Position numbers and translations under genes: made by a program. Positions 26,499-35,816 of a stretch of 64,000 nt of DNA are shown one piece after another. The notes beneath the pieces were generated by a model. It was not told the origin of the DNA, searched no databases, and saw only the letters and a list, made by a program, of their open reading frames with translations. This stretch comes from Ardenticatenaceae bacterium (lineage in GTDB: Bacteria > Chloroflexota > Anaerolineae > Promineifilales > Promineifilaceae). The stretch spans positions 62,001 to 126,000 of the forward strand of contig JACKBN010000017.1 of NCBI GenBank assembly GCA_020634565.1, read 5' to 3'. Every line of letters starts with the position of its first letter. The stretch's first letter is position 1.

Positions 26499-26535
26499 AA
26501 GCAGCCGCTTGAGAAATTCAGGCGGCTGCTTTTTT
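26499..26535 (+). terminator. intrinsic terminator
   Basis: AAGCAGCCGC (26499-26508) pairs with GCGGCTGCTT (26522-26531), followed by T-rich sequence. It ends the Fe-S oxidoreductase transcript. Confidence 0.85.
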
Positions 26536-26619
26536 ATTTCAGCGCCACCCTCTCGCCAAATTAACGCGGCCAATGTATCATCAACGCGTATTTCAAACTT
26601 TGGGAGAAATCAGGCAACC

Positions 26620-27252
26620 ATGCATAAAAAATTAGCACGATTATTTATTTTTCTGGGGATAACGGCCGTTCTCACCGCCTGTGGTGGCACGGAACCCTAT
26701 AGCGAAACCTTCGATGATCCGGGCAGTTGGCGCGTCGAAAGCAGCGGCGATGTAATCGGTGAAGTTCATGACGGCGTCTTTGACTTCATCGTCAACGAAG
26801 ATGACCTGGCCAGCTGGACCACAGCTGGCGAAGATTTTAGCGACGGCCTCTTTTCTGTAGAGGCGACTCAGGTTGCTGGCCCCAACAACAACGCTTACGG
26901 CATGTTATTCCGCGTCAATGATGAGAACGACGATTTTTACTCTTTCCAAATTTCTGGTGATGGTTACGTCTGGATTGGGCGATATGAAGACGGTCTCGCC
27001 AATGCAGAACCCATCGTTGAGGATTGGTGGTTTGAGTCACCGGTGATCAATCAGGGCAATGCCACCAACAAGCTGTCTGTCCGCGCCGAAGGGCAAAACC
27101 TGATTTTTTACGTGAACGACCAGGAAGTGGGCCGCGTCACCGATGATGCATTTAGCAGCGGCGATATCGGCCTGATGGTGCGCACTCTGGGCACAGGCGG
27201 CGTCAACATCCAGTTTGACAACTTTACCGTCGAACCCTTATCTGATTCCTGA
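26620..27252 (+). CDS. secreted lipoprotein with a LamG/DUF1080-like beta fold
   Basis: The start at ATG 26620 gives a 210-residue protein with a lipoprotein signal (MHKKLARLFIFLGITAVLTAC), where LTAC is the lipobox. The rest is beta-rich, with repeated patterns such as YGMLFRVNDENDDFYSFQIS and VNIQFDNFTVEPL. These resemble concanavalin-like carbohydrate-binding folds of the DUF1080 kind. The ligand is unknown. Confidence 0.7.
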   Translation: MHKKLARLFIFLGITAVLTACGGTEPYSETFDDPGSWRVESSGDVIGEVHDGVFDFIVNEDDLASWTTAGEDFSDGLFSVEATQVAGPNNNAYGMLFRVNDENDDFYSFQISGDGYVWIGRYEDGLANAEPIVEDWWFESPVINQGNATNKLSVRAEGQNLIFYVNDQEVGRVTDDAFSSGDIGLMVRTLGTGGVNIQFDNFTVEPLSDS

Positions 27253-27271
27253 AATGCGCTAATTTTTAATG

Positions 27272-27327
27272 AGAAAGCTGACTTTATGTCACCTTATGGT
27301 CGAAATTGGGGTCAGCTTCGGTATAAT
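27272..27327 (+). promoter_or_regulatory. hairpin and -10 box ahead of the dehydrogenase genes
   Basis: AAGCTGAC near 27272 is mirrored by GTCAGCTT near 27311. A perfect TATAAT follows at 27322-27327, without a clear -35 box. This leaves a leader of about 175 nt. Promoter assignment is tentative. Confidence 0.4.
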
Positions 27328-27506
27328 ACTTGATGGTTCAACCATCAACGGCCGTTTCCCATCATCCCACGTGGCAAAACGGCCCTTAATAATCAACGAA
27401 ACCTGAACAACTTACCCTAAAGTTACCCACTATCTTAACCGATGCAGCGGCGGGAAACGGCCGTTTCCTGACCAAATTCATGCGCACAAGGAGTTCCCAC
27501 GAATCC

Positions 27507-29951
27507 ATGCTAGATACAAAACAGGAGATTGAATCGGAGTTAGCCCGTGGCGGTGATTCTGAGCCGCTTTTTCTCAGCACCGCCGAAATTTTAAGAGATT
27601 ACACCCTCGCCAACGAAAGCCGCAATGCCAGCCTCATTGGGCGGCGCGAAGTGCTCAGCGGCAAAGCCAAATTTGGCATCTTTGGCGATGGCAAGGAAGT
27701 GGCCCAATTGGCTATGGCCAAAGCGTTCAAAAAAGGCGACTTCCGCTCCGGTTATTACCGCGACCAAACCTTCATGTTTGCCACCGGCGCGGTCACCATC
27801 AAACAATTTTTTGCCCAACTGTACGCCATCGCCGATGTTTCCCTGGAGCCACAATCGGCGGGGCGGCAAATGAATGCCCACTTCGCCACCCGCAGCCTCA
27901 ATCCAGACGGCCGTTGGCGCGACCTCACCCAGCAATACAACAGCTCCGCGGATATATCCCCTACCGGCAGCCAAATGCCCCGCTTGGTAGGGCTGGGCTA
28001 CGCTTCCCGGCTCTATCGCGAGCTGGATGAGCTAAAGCATCTCACCCAATTTTCCCGCAACGGCAATGAAGTCGCCTTTGGCACCATTGGCAACGCCAGC
28101 TGTGCCGAAGGCATGTTTTGGGAATCAATCAACGCTATTGGCGTGCTGCAAGCCCCCGTCGTCCTCTCCATTTGGGACGATGGCTACGGCATTTCCGTGC
28201 CCAACGAATACCAACACACCAAAGAAAATCTAAGCGACCTGCTAGCGGGCTTCCAGCGCGAACCCAACAGCAAACACGGGTTCGACATCTACACCGTGAA
28301 GGGTTGGGACTACATGGCCCTCATGGAAACCTACCAAAAAGCAACGCGTGTTGCCCGACGCGATCACGTGCCCGCCATCATTCACGTCATCGAAATGACC
28401 CAGCCGCAGGGGCACTCCACCTCCGGCAGCCACGAGCGATACAAATCTGACGAGCGGCTTACCTTTGAAGAAGAATACGACTGCATCCGCAAAATGCGCG
28501 AATGGATCATCGAGCAGCGCATTGCCACCGCGGGCGAGTTGGACCAAATTGAGCGCAACACGCGCAAATCGGTGGAAAATATTCGCACCAAGCTGTGGAA
28601 ATCTTTCTCACTACCCATCTACAAAGAGCGGCAAGAAGTCGCCAACATCATCGAGGAAATTGAAGCCACATCACCCCGTCAGGCAGAACTAGCCAAGCTG
28701 CGGCGCAAGTTGATGGAAAAAAAGTCACCGTTTCGCCGCGACAATATGGAAGCGATTCGCGAGGCGCTGCTGCTGGTGCGGGATGAGCACACGCCTGCCA
28801 TGCAAAAGCTGGGGCAGTGGCGCACTAACCAGATTGCCATCAGTAAAGAGCGGTACGGCTCTCATCTGTACAGCCAGTCCAGCGAAATGTATCCCAATGT
28901 GCCGGAAATCAAGCCGGTTTACAGCGATAACTCCGAAATGCTGAAAGGGTACGAAGTGCTGAATCGGGCCTTCGATGCCATTCTGGCGCGCGACCCGCGC
29001 GTGATTGCTTTTGGCGAAGACGTGGGGCAGTTGGGCGGTGTCAACCAGTCGATGGCTGGAATGCAGGCAAAATATGGCCCGCTGCGCGTGTCCGACACCG
29101 GCATCCGCGAAACCACGATTATTGGCCAAGCAATTGGGTTGGCGATGCGGGGCTTACGGCCGTTTGCCGAAATTCAATACCTCGACTACCTGCCCTACGC
29201 CCTGCAAATCATGTCTGACGATTTAGCCACGGTACAGTGGCGCACCCGCGGCGGGCAAAAAGCGCCGGTTATTGTGCGCACCCGGGGGCACCGGCTGGAA
29301 GGCGTCTGGCATGGTGGTTCACCGATGGGTGCCATTGTCCATCTGCTGCGGGGGATGCACGTCGTGGTGCCGCGCAACATGGTGCAGGCAGTGGGCTTTT
29401 ACAACACGCTGCTGCAAACGGACGAACCGGCACTGGTTGTCGAAGTGCTTAGCGGTTACCGCCTGAAAGAGCGTGTGCCCGATAACCTGACTGAGTTTAC
29501 AATTCCCCTGGGCGTGCCAGAGGTGGTGCGCCAGGGCGAGGACGTGACGGTGGTTACATACGGGGCAATGGTGGGCGTGGCCCAGCGCGCCGCCGAGATG
29601 CTGGCCCGCACGGGCATCGAGGTTGAGCTGATTGATGTGCGTTCGCTGCTGCCGTTTGATGTGAACGGCCGTATCGTTGAATCGCTCAAAAAGACCAGCC
29701 GCATCCTGTTTGTGGACGAAGATGTGCCCGGTGGCGCCACCGCCTACATGATGCAGAAAGTGATTGAGGAGCAGCAGGGCTTTTACTGGCTGGACAGCGA
29801 ACCCGTCACCCTGCCCGCCACCGAACATCGTCCGGCGTACGGCTCCGACGGCAACTACTTCTCCAAACCCAACGCCGAAGATATTTTTGAAGCCGTCTAC
29901 GACATCATGAACGAAGCCGAACCGGCGAGTTATCCGATTTTTTACCGATAA
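27507..29951 (+). CDS. 2-oxoacid dehydrogenase E1, alpha and beta subunits fused
   Basis: With start ATG 27507 (AAGGAG upstream) the protein is 814 residues; an ATG at 27480 would add nine. The first half is E1-alpha: it has EVAQLAMAKAFKKGDF, then GNASCAEGMFWESINA and IWDDGYGISVP around the thiamine diphosphate site. The second half is E1-beta: VIAFGEDVGQLGG, FAEIQYLDYLPYA and VEVLSGYR. Such fusions serve branched-chain or pyruvate-type complexes. The E2 gene follows 75 bases later; no E3 is in the window. Substrate choice cannot be read with certainty. Confidence 0.9.
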   Translation: MLDTKQEIESELARGGDSEPLFLSTAEILRDYTLANESRNASLIGRREVLSGKAKFGIFGDGKEVAQLAMAKAFKKGDFRSGYYRDQTFMFATGAVTIKQFFAQLYAIADVSLEPQSAGRQMNAHFATRSLNPDGRWRDLTQQYNSSADISPTGSQMPRLVGLGYASRLYRELDELKHLTQFSRNGNEVAFGTIGNASCAEGMFWESINAIGVLQAPVVLSIWDDGYGISVPNEYQHTKENLSDLLAGFQREPNSKHGFDIYTVKGWDYMALMETYQKATRVARRDHVPAIIHVIEMTQPQGHSTSGSHERYKSDERLTFEEEYDCIRKMREWIIEQRIATAGELDQIERNTRKSVENIRTKLWKSFSLPIYKERQEVANIIEEIEATSPRQAELAKLRRKLMEKKSPFRRDNMEAIREALLLVRDEHTPAMQKLGQWRTNQIAISKERYGSHLYSQSSEMYPNVPEIKPVYSDNSEMLKGYEVLNRAFDAILARDPRVIAFGEDVGQLGGVNQSMAGMQAKYGPLRVSDTGIRETTIIGQAIGLAMRGLRPFAEIQYLDYLPYALQIMSDDLATVQWRTRGGQKAPVIVRTRGHRLEGVWHGGSPMGAIVHLLRGMHVVVPRNMVQAVGFYNTLLQTDEPALVVEVLSGYRLKERVPDNLTEFTIPLGVPEVVRQGEDVTVVTYGAMVGVAQRAAEMLARTGIEVELIDVRSLLPFDVNGRIVESLKKTSRILFVDEDVPGGATAYMMQKVIEEQQGFYWLDSEPVTLPATEHRPAYGSDGNYFSKPNAEDIFEAVYDIMNEAEPASYPIFYR

Positions 29952-30013
29952 ATTACCCAATTACGAATTACTCAATTACAAAACGTAATTGGTAATTGGG
30001 TAATTAAGTAATT
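29951..30013. repeat. AATTACCCAATTAC inverted repeat between E1 and E2
   Basis: AATTACCCAATTAC (29951-29964) is the exact reverse complement of GTAATTGGGTAATT (29992-30005). Related GGTAATTGG words occur near 48715 and 50335. Confidence 0.7.
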
Positions 30014-30026
30014 ATTTGAGGAGCAA

Positions 30027-31319
30027 ATGGCAATTAAAGTCGTCATGCCCGAGATGGGCGAAGGTGTGGTTGAAGGAACAATCTCTCGCTGGCTAAAGCA
30101 GGTGGGGGACGCTGTTAATCAATACGAACCGCTGCTGGAAATCGAAACCGACAAAGTCACCACGGAAGCCACGGCCGAAGAGGCGGGCACGCTGTTAGAA
30201 ATTTTGATCCCCGAAGGGGAGACAGTCGATGTGGGCACGGTGCTGGCTACCATCGGCCAACCGGGGGAAAAGCCGCAGGAAAACGGCCGTACGCCAGCCA
30301 AAGAACCAGTCCCTGAACCGGATGAACCGGAACCCACGCCCGAGCCAGAAGCGCCAGCGGCAACGGCCGTTCGCCCCACCCCCCAGCGCTACACCGGCCG
30401 CATCAGCCCCGTCGTGGGCCGCATTGCCGCCGAACATGATGTGGATCTGAATTTAGTCAATGGCACGGGACGCGACGGCCGTATCACCAAAAACGACATC
30501 CTCGCCTACATCGATCAACGCCAAACCCAATCCATCCCAGAGATCCCAAACCCAACGTCAGTCCCGGTCACCCCTTCACCCCGTCACCTTGTCACCCCGT
30601 CACCCGTTCACCCCCGGCCGCAGGCCGCCACCGCGTCACCCGCCGCAGGCGAGATCGTCCCCCTCACCAACATGCGCCGCGCCATTGCCGAGCACATGGT
30701 GCGCAGCGTACAAACCAGCCCGCACGTGACCACCGTGTTCGAGTTTGATTTTACGGCCGTTGCCCAGCACCGCGCCGCCCACAAAGCCCAATTCGCCCGC
30801 GACGGCGCTAATCTCACTTTTACGGCGTACATCGTGGCTGCCACCGTGGAAGCGCTGAAGCAGCATCCGATGGTCAACAGCAGCTTTACCGAGGCGGGCA
30901 TCGAGTTGAAGCGGCAGATCAACATCGGCATGGCCGCCGCCATCGACGACGGCTTGATTGTGCCCGTCATCAAGGGGGCCGACGGCATGAACCTGCTGGG
31001 GCTGGCCCGCACCATCAACGATCTCACCGAGCGGGCGCGCAACAAGCAGCTCCAGCCCGGCGACGTACAGGGCGGCACTTTTTCCATCACCAACCACGGC
31101 ACTTCGGGCAGCCTGTTTGCCACGCCAATCATTAACCAGCCTCAGTGCGGCATTTTGGGCGTGGGCAAAATCGAGAAGCGGGTGAAGGTGATCAATGACG
31201 CAATTGCGATACGGCCGTTGGCCTACGTCAGTTTCACCTTCGACCACCGCATTCTGGACGGCAAAACGGCCGATGATTTTGTCAGCAGCATCAAGCAGGT
31301 GATCGAAAACTGGCAATAA
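30027..31319 (+). CDS. 2-oxoacid dehydrogenase E2 (dihydrolipoamide acyltransferase)
   Basis: The 430-residue protein follows a GAGGAG site. The lipoyl domain (1-76) has the lipoylated K43 in ETDKVTTEA. A Pro/Glu-rich linker leads to the peripheral-subunit-binding domain (about 123-160, ending GRDGRITKNDILAYI). The catalytic domain (about 210-430) ends with H407 and D411 in FDHRILDG. A second linker, between the binding and catalytic domains, is encoded by the GTCACC/TTCACC repeat. It works with the upstream E1. Confidence 0.93.
   Translation: MAIKVVMPEMGEGVVEGTISRWLKQVGDAVNQYEPLLEIETDKVTTEATAEEAGTLLEILIPEGETVDVGTVLATIGQPGEKPQENGRTPAKEPVPEPDEPEPTPEPEAPAATAVRPTPQRYTGRISPVVGRIAAEHDVDLNLVNGTGRDGRITKNDILAYIDQRQTQSIPEIPNPTSVPVTPSPRHLVTPSPVHPRPQAATASPAAGEIVPLTNMRRAIAEHMVRSVQTSPHVTTVFEFDFTAVAQHRAAHKAQFARDGANLTFTAYIVAATVEALKQHPMVNSSFTEAGIELKRQINIGMAAAIDDGLIVPVIKGADGMNLLGLARTINDLTERARNKQLQPGDVQGGTFSITNHGTSGSLFATPIINQPQCGILGVGKIEKRVKVINDAIAIRPLAYVSFTFDHRILDGKTADDFVSSIKQVIENWQ
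30556..30625. repeat. GTCACC/TTCACC word repeat inside the E2 coding sequence
   Basis: Words CACCCCTTCACC and GTCACCTTGTCACC, otherwise found between genes at about 4325, 50375 and 51975, here encode the linker TPSPRHLVTPSPVHP in frame. Confidence 0.65.
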
Positions 31320-31333
31320 GCTTCGAACTCCCC

Positions 31334-31389
31334 ATTTCCCCGGAAATTTCTCGCGGCGTTAACTACATCGGAACAATTTCCGGGGAAAT
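31334..31389. repeat. ATTTCCCCGGAAATT inverted repeat, copy 1
   Basis: ATTTCCCCGGAAATT (31334-31348) and AATTTCCGGGGAAAT (31375-31389) are exact reverse complements. A second copy is at 57658-57714. Confidence 0.7.
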
Positions 31390-31396
31390 CGCTGGC

Positions 31397-31424
31397 AAGC
31401 CATCCAATTACGGATGGCTTTTTA
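31397..31424 (+). terminator. intrinsic terminator after the E2 gene
   Basis: AAGCCATCC (31397-31405) pairs with GGATGGCTT (31412-31420) and is followed by a T run. Confidence 0.85.
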
Positions 31425-31510
31425 TTTTTACGGCCGTTTGATAAAAATTTCAGATTTACAACAGAAAATCAATAATCTTCGCAACAATATCATTATTTTC
31501 AATATTAATC

Positions 31511-31557
31511 TTGACATTTTTAATATCAATCATTATTATTCTTAGCATTCGGCTAAG
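31511..31557 (+). promoter_or_regulatory. sigma-70 type promoter with a small palindrome, ahead of the MFS operon
   Basis: TTGACA (31511-31516), a 17-bp spacer and TATTAT (31534-31539) form a strong promoter in an AT-rich stretch. CTTAGC/GCTAAG (31541-31557) lies just downstream and could be an operator. Confidence 0.75.
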
Positions 31558-31604
31558 AAATCTTGGCCTTGACAACAATTTCTCGCAAAAAACAGGTACA
31601 TGTT

Positions 31605-32885
31605 ATGAATAATTCTAAATCGTTACGGCCGTTCTTCATCATCTGGTCCGGGCAAGCATTATCTTTAGTGGGCAGCGCCGCCGTGCAGTTTGCCCTCGTT
31701 TGGTGGCTCACGCAGGAAACCGGCTCCGCTACCATTTTGGCCACCGCCTCGCTGGTCGCCTTCGTGCCGCAGGTGCTGTTGGGTCCATTCGCAGGCGTGC
31801 TGGTAGACCGCTGGAGCCGCCGCTGGACCATGTTCCTGGCCGATGGCGGCATCGCCCTGGCCACGCTGCTGCTGGCCTACCTCTTCTGGACCGAATCGAT
31901 TCAAATTTGGCACATTTATGTGCTCATGTTTGTGCGCTCACTGGGTGGCGCGTTCCACGGCCCGGCGATGCAAGCCTCCACCTCGCTCATGGTGCCGCAC
32001 GAGCACCTCACCCGCGTGCAGGGCATCAACCAGATGCTAGAAGGCGGACTGGGCATCATCGGTGCGCCGCTGGGGGCACTGCTGCTGGCCGCTTTGCCCA
32101 TGCAAGGCATCCTGGCCGTAGATGTGGTCACGGCTCTGTTTGCCATCATCCCCCTGTTGTTTGTTGCCGTGCCCCAGCCAGAAAAATCTGCAGAAGAAGT
32201 TTTGACTGGCCAAAAAACACCGTACTGGACACAGCTGCGGCAAGGATTGGCTTACGTTTGGGCGTGGCCCGGCATTTTGATGCTGATGCTGCTGGCGATG
32301 CTGGTCAACTTTGTCCTCACGCCCGTCATCTCCCTGCTCCCCCTGCTCGTTTCTGATTATTTTGGGGGCGGCGCCTGGGAATTTGGCTTGATGCAGTCGA
32401 TGTTTGGCGTGGGCATTATCGTCGGGGGGCTGGCCTTGGGTGCCTGGGGCGGCTTTAAAAAGCGCATTTTCACGTCGCTGGTCGGTATGGTTGGCTTGGG
32501 CGTGGGCATTAGTTTGATTGGTCTGGCGCCAGCGAACCTGTTTTGGCTGGCGGTGGTCGGCGGTTTTGTGGGCGGCAGCATGATTGCCATGGTCAACGGC
32601 CCCGTGCGTGCCATTTTGCAAATTGCGGTGGCTCCAGACATGCAAGGGCGCGTCATGTCGCTCATCGTCAGCCTGGCCACGGCCATGACGCCGTTGGGTC
32701 TGATGCTGGCTGGCCCGCTAGCCGACCAGTTTGGCGTGCGTCCCTGGTTCATTGTAGCGGGCGTGGCTACCGTTTTGGTGGGCTTGAGCGGCTTCCTCAT
32801 TCCCGCTTTGTTGAACGTGGAAGACGGCCGTTCCGCCCCAGCCAATCGACCCGAACTAACAACCGACCAATTACCAATTACTTAA
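31605..32885 (+). CDS. MFS transporter (MFS_3/EntS-like exporter)
   Basis: The 426-residue product (start ATG 31605) has twelve hydrophobic segments. It starts LRPFFIIWSGQALSLVGSAAVQFALVWWL and has the loop motif DRWSRR between helices 2 and 3, both typical of the MFS_3 family of exporters. A paralogue follows after 21 bases. The cargo is unknown. The strong upstream promoter suggests a four-gene operon. Confidence 0.85.
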   Translation: MNNSKSLRPFFIIWSGQALSLVGSAAVQFALVWWLTQETGSATILATASLVAFVPQVLLGPFAGVLVDRWSRRWTMFLADGGIALATLLLAYLFWTESIQIWHIYVLMFVRSLGGAFHGPAMQASTSLMVPHEHLTRVQGINQMLEGGLGIIGAPLGALLLAALPMQGILAVDVVTALFAIIPLLFVAVPQPEKSAEEVLTGQKTPYWTQLRQGLAYVWAWPGILMLMLLAMLVNFVLTPVISLLPLLVSDYFGGGAWEFGLMQSMFGVGIIVGGLALGAWGGFKKRIFTSLVGMVGLGVGISLIGLAPANLFWLAVVGGFVGGSMIAMVNGPVRAILQIAVAPDMQGRVMSLIVSLATAMTPLGLMLAGPLADQFGVRPWFIVAGVATVLVGLSGFLIPALLNVEDGRSAPANRPELTTDQLPIT

Positions 32886-32906
32886 ATACCCATTGGCGAC
32901 AAACCC

Positions 32907-34289
32907 ATGACCACACCTTCCTCTAACCGCCCCGCCGGGATGATCGGCTTTACCATTGTCTGGATTGGCCAGCTGGTTTCCCTGCTGGGCACCAGCATGA
33001 CCAACTTTGCCCTCACCATCTGGGCCTTTGAGCAAACCGGTCGGGCCACCGACCTGGCGCTGATTGGCTTCTTTTTCCTGGTGCCGCTGCTCATCGTCAG
33101 CCCGATGGCTGGGGCCATTGTGGACCGCCATGACCGCAAATTTATGATGATGGTTAGCGATCTCGCTTCTGGCGTGGTCACCATCATCGTGCTGATTTTG
33201 TACGCCACGGGCCTGCTGGAAGTGTGGCATCTGTACATCACCGCGGCCATCTCCGGCACCTTCCAGACGTTCCAATGGCCCGCCTACTCCGCCGCCATCA
33301 GCACCATGCTGCCCAAAAAGCAGTACGCCCGCGCCAACGGCATGATTTCCCTGGCAGAATCCGGTTCCGGCATTTTTGCCCCGGTGCTGGCGGGCGCGAT
33401 TCTGAGTTTTTGGGGGCTGAACGCCGTTTTTACCATCGACATCATCACTTTTACGGTGGCGATTGGCGCGCTGCTGCTGGTGCACATTCCCAACCCCCAG
33501 CGCACTGAGGAAGGCAAAGAAAGTAAGGGCAGTCTTTGGCAAGAATCTGCCTATGGCTTCCGCTACATTTTGGCCAAACCAAGCTTGCTCGGTTTGCAGC
33601 TCCTTTTTTTAGGGGCCAACTTCATGAGTTCACTCGGCTTCACCGTGTTTGCCCCGATGATTTTGGCCCGCACCGGCAACAACGAACTGATTTTCGGCTC
33701 TGTGCAATCAGCTTCGGCGATTGGTGGGGTTGTCGGCGGACTGCTCATGAGCGCCTGGGGTGGCCCCAAACGGCTGGTGTACGGGGTTGTGGGCGGCTGG
33801 ATCATTTTGGGATTGATGCAATCGATCTATGGTGCAGGGCAAATTTTGCCAGTGTGGCTGGTAGCTGGTTTTGTCGTGTCGGCCGTGGGGCCGTTGATTA
33901 ACGGCTCGAACCAGGCGATCTGGCAAGCCAAAGTGGCGCCGGACGTGCAGGGACGCGTCTTTGCCATCCGGCGGCTTATCGCTTGGGTATCGGCTCCCAT
34001 CGCGCAGCTCATCGCCGGGCCATTGGCCGATTTTGTGATGGAACCCGCCATGCAAGAAGGTGGGGCGCTGGCCAGCACCTTTGGCTGGCTGGTAGGCACT
34101 GGCGACGGCGCAGGCATGGGGCTTATGATGGTCTTTTCTGGTTTAATGGCGAGCCTGGTTGTAGTAGCCGCATTTTCGTTCAATGTAGTGCGCAATGCCG
34201 AAGATCTGCTGCCGGATCATGAGCAAATGGCGGAAGAAACAACCGATGCAGTTGATCTGGGCGAGACGGCCCAATTAGAAGGAGCATAA
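32907..34289 (+). CDS. MFS transporter, paralogue of the upstream gene
   Basis: The 460-residue protein has the same layout, with IWIGQLVSLLGTSMTNFALTIW at the start and the loop motif DRHDRK. It is longer at the C-terminus, which is acidic (EDLLPDHEQMAEE). Two adjacent single-chain exporters could work separately or as a pair. It is followed two bases later by a thioredoxin gene. Confidence 0.85.
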   Translation: MTTPSSNRPAGMIGFTIVWIGQLVSLLGTSMTNFALTIWAFEQTGRATDLALIGFFFLVPLLIVSPMAGAIVDRHDRKFMMMVSDLASGVVTIIVLILYATGLLEVWHLYITAAISGTFQTFQWPAYSAAISTMLPKKQYARANGMISLAESGSGIFAPVLAGAILSFWGLNAVFTIDIITFTVAIGALLLVHIPNPQRTEEGKESKGSLWQESAYGFRYILAKPSLLGLQLLFLGANFMSSLGFTVFAPMILARTGNNELIFGSVQSASAIGGVVGGLLMSAWGGPKRLVYGVVGGWIILGLMQSIYGAGQILPVWLVAGFVVSAVGPLINGSNQAIWQAKVAPDVQGRVFAIRRLIAWVSAPIAQLIAGPLADFVMEPAMQEGGALASTFGWLVGTGDGAGMGLMMVFSGLMASLVVVAAFSFNVVRNAEDLLPDHEQMAEETTDAVDLGETAQLEGA

Positions 34290-34291
34290 AT

Positions 34292-34633
34292 ATGCAAGCG
34301 GTTCCCCTGGATGTTACGCAAGAGACGGTGGAAACGGCCGTTCTTCAATCCCCCCTCCCCGTTCTGCTTGACTTTTGGGCCGACTGGTGCCCGCCCTGCC
34401 ACATGGTTAGCCAATGGTTAACCCGGCTCGCACCGGCCTACGCGGGCCAACTCCTCGTCGCCAAAGTGGACGTGACGGAAGACCAGACGATAGCCGAACA
34501 GTTTGGGGTGCAATCCTTGCCCGCCCTGCTCTGGCTGGAAAATGGCGAGGTGCGCCATCGCCAGCTTGATGAAATTAATGAAGGCGGCTTGCGACAGTTA
34601 GTAGATAAGCTGCTCAACAAAAACGAGGGATAA
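34292..34633 (+). CDS. thioredoxin-fold protein
   Basis: The 113-residue protein has the active site WCPPC (C33 and C36) where classical thioredoxins have WCGPC. The rest of the fold is normal: DFWADWCPPC, VDVTEDQTIAEQFGVQSLPALL with the cis-proline, and LDEINEGGLRQLV. There is no signal peptide. It is packed between an MFS gene and an unknown gene, so it belongs to the same operon. Confidence 0.88.
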   Translation: MQAVPLDVTQETVETAVLQSPLPVLLDFWADWCPPCHMVSQWLTRLAPAYAGQLLVAKVDVTEDQTIAEQFGVQSLPALLWLENGEVRHRQLDEINEGGLRQLVDKLLNKNEG

Positions 34634-34634
34634 G

Positions 34635-35816
34635 ATGCAGCAGTACGAAGGTTATTACAGTTTAGACAGTTTGTTACTCACGGTGCGGGTGCAAAACGGC
34701 CGTCTCACAACCTCAGCCCCCGGTGTACCCGAAGGGTATGAAATGGTGCTGGAACCCACCGACACGCCGCACACGTTCACCCTTTTGCGCGGACCGATGG
34801 CGGGCGCAACGGCCGTTTTCCAGCACAATGCCAACGGTCAACTCGCCGGCGTCAAGGTAGGCAACGAATTTGAGTTCAGCTACAGCGCCGAGCCGCCTCC
34901 GGCCAGTGACATCCCCACCGGCCAAGGCTTGCTGCCTCCAGAAATGCATTTGGATGCGGGCAAGGTGGCGGATTTTGCCGCGCTGCTGGATGAGGTGTTG
35001 GGTGGAGACGGCCGTACGCTCACCTACGATCTCCCCTATCCCAAACATGAATTTTTGCGCTACCTGGCCGCCCAGGAGATGTTCATCTTCCACGGCTCGG
35101 CCAAAGCGGACATTGAGGAATTTAGCACCCGCCGCACCTCGATGGAGCTGAAAGACAAAAGCGGGCGGGGCAACGTGCAGGGCATCTACGGCACCCACGA
35201 TGGCCTGTGGCCGCTCTTTTTTGCCCTGGTCAACCGCAGCAAAATCTCCGGCTCCATTCGCAACGGCGTGCAGTTTTACCAAAACGACATGGGCGACGAG
35301 ATTGGCGTGTACCATTTTTCGATCAACCAGGATTGGCTGGACAAAGACCCGTGGCAAAACGGCACGCTCTACGTGCTGCCCCGCAAAACATTCCGCCAGA
35401 TGCCGTTAGCCCCTGGCGGCCCACTGTCTAACGAATGGGTGAGTGAAGTGCCCGTAAAGCCGCTGGTGCGCATTCCTGTCGCGCCTGAAGATTTTCCCTT
35501 TTTGGCGCAGGTGGGCGGCCATGACGATTCTGAGCTGATCAATTTAGGCACGCTGGGCGAGCAAATCACCCAGGCCACCATCGCCGCCGACTTTGGCGAG
35601 GGGTGCCTGAACATGAAGCTCGATTACACGCCGGAGCTGGGTGGAACGATTCTGCAATACATTCCGCTGGCGCAGAAGTACATCCCGACGGCCCGCTTTG
35701 TGCTGCGCTTTGAACCGGAAGCTGGGGTCTGGCTGGAGATGTCTGGCCCGCCTGCCGTGATGCAGGTGATGCGCGACCGGGTGGAGAAGCATTTGGCGGA
35801 ACCCAATTCAGAATAA
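34635..35816 (+). CDS. conserved-looking protein of unknown function
   Basis: The 393-residue protein begins one base after the thioredoxin stop. Its first 90 residues are beta-rich and resemble a small barrel (YYSLDSLLLTVRVQNGRLTT). The larger second part has YLAAQEMFIFHGSAKADIEEF and GIYGTHDGLWPLFFALVNRS, with FHGS- and YGTHD-type motifs that I cannot place in a family. No membrane segment or signal peptide is seen. It is probably cytoplasmic and co-transcribed with the thioredoxin. Confidence 0.6.
   Translation: MQQYEGYYSLDSLLLTVRVQNGRLTTSAPGVPEGYEMVLEPTDTPHTFTLLRGPMAGATAVFQHNANGQLAGVKVGNEFEFSYSAEPPPASDIPTGQGLLPPEMHLDAGKVADFAALLDEVLGGDGRTLTYDLPYPKHEFLRYLAAQEMFIFHGSAKADIEEFSTRRTSMELKDKSGRGNVQGIYGTHDGLWPLFFALVNRSKISGSIRNGVQFYQNDMGDEIGVYHFSINQDWLDKDPWQNGTLYVLPRKTFRQMPLAPGGPLSNEWVSEVPVKPLVRIPVAPEDFPFLAQVGGHDDSELINLGTLGEQITQATIAADFGEGCLNMKLDYTPELGGTILQYIPLAQKYIPTARFVLRFEPEAGVWLEMSGPPAVMQVMRDRVEKHLAEPNSE

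Noticed and set aside
31440..31600. AT-rich stretch as an integration site or foreign insert
   Set aside because: It holds a consensus promoter and a small palindrome directly ahead of the MFS gene, which explains it. There are no flanking duplications.
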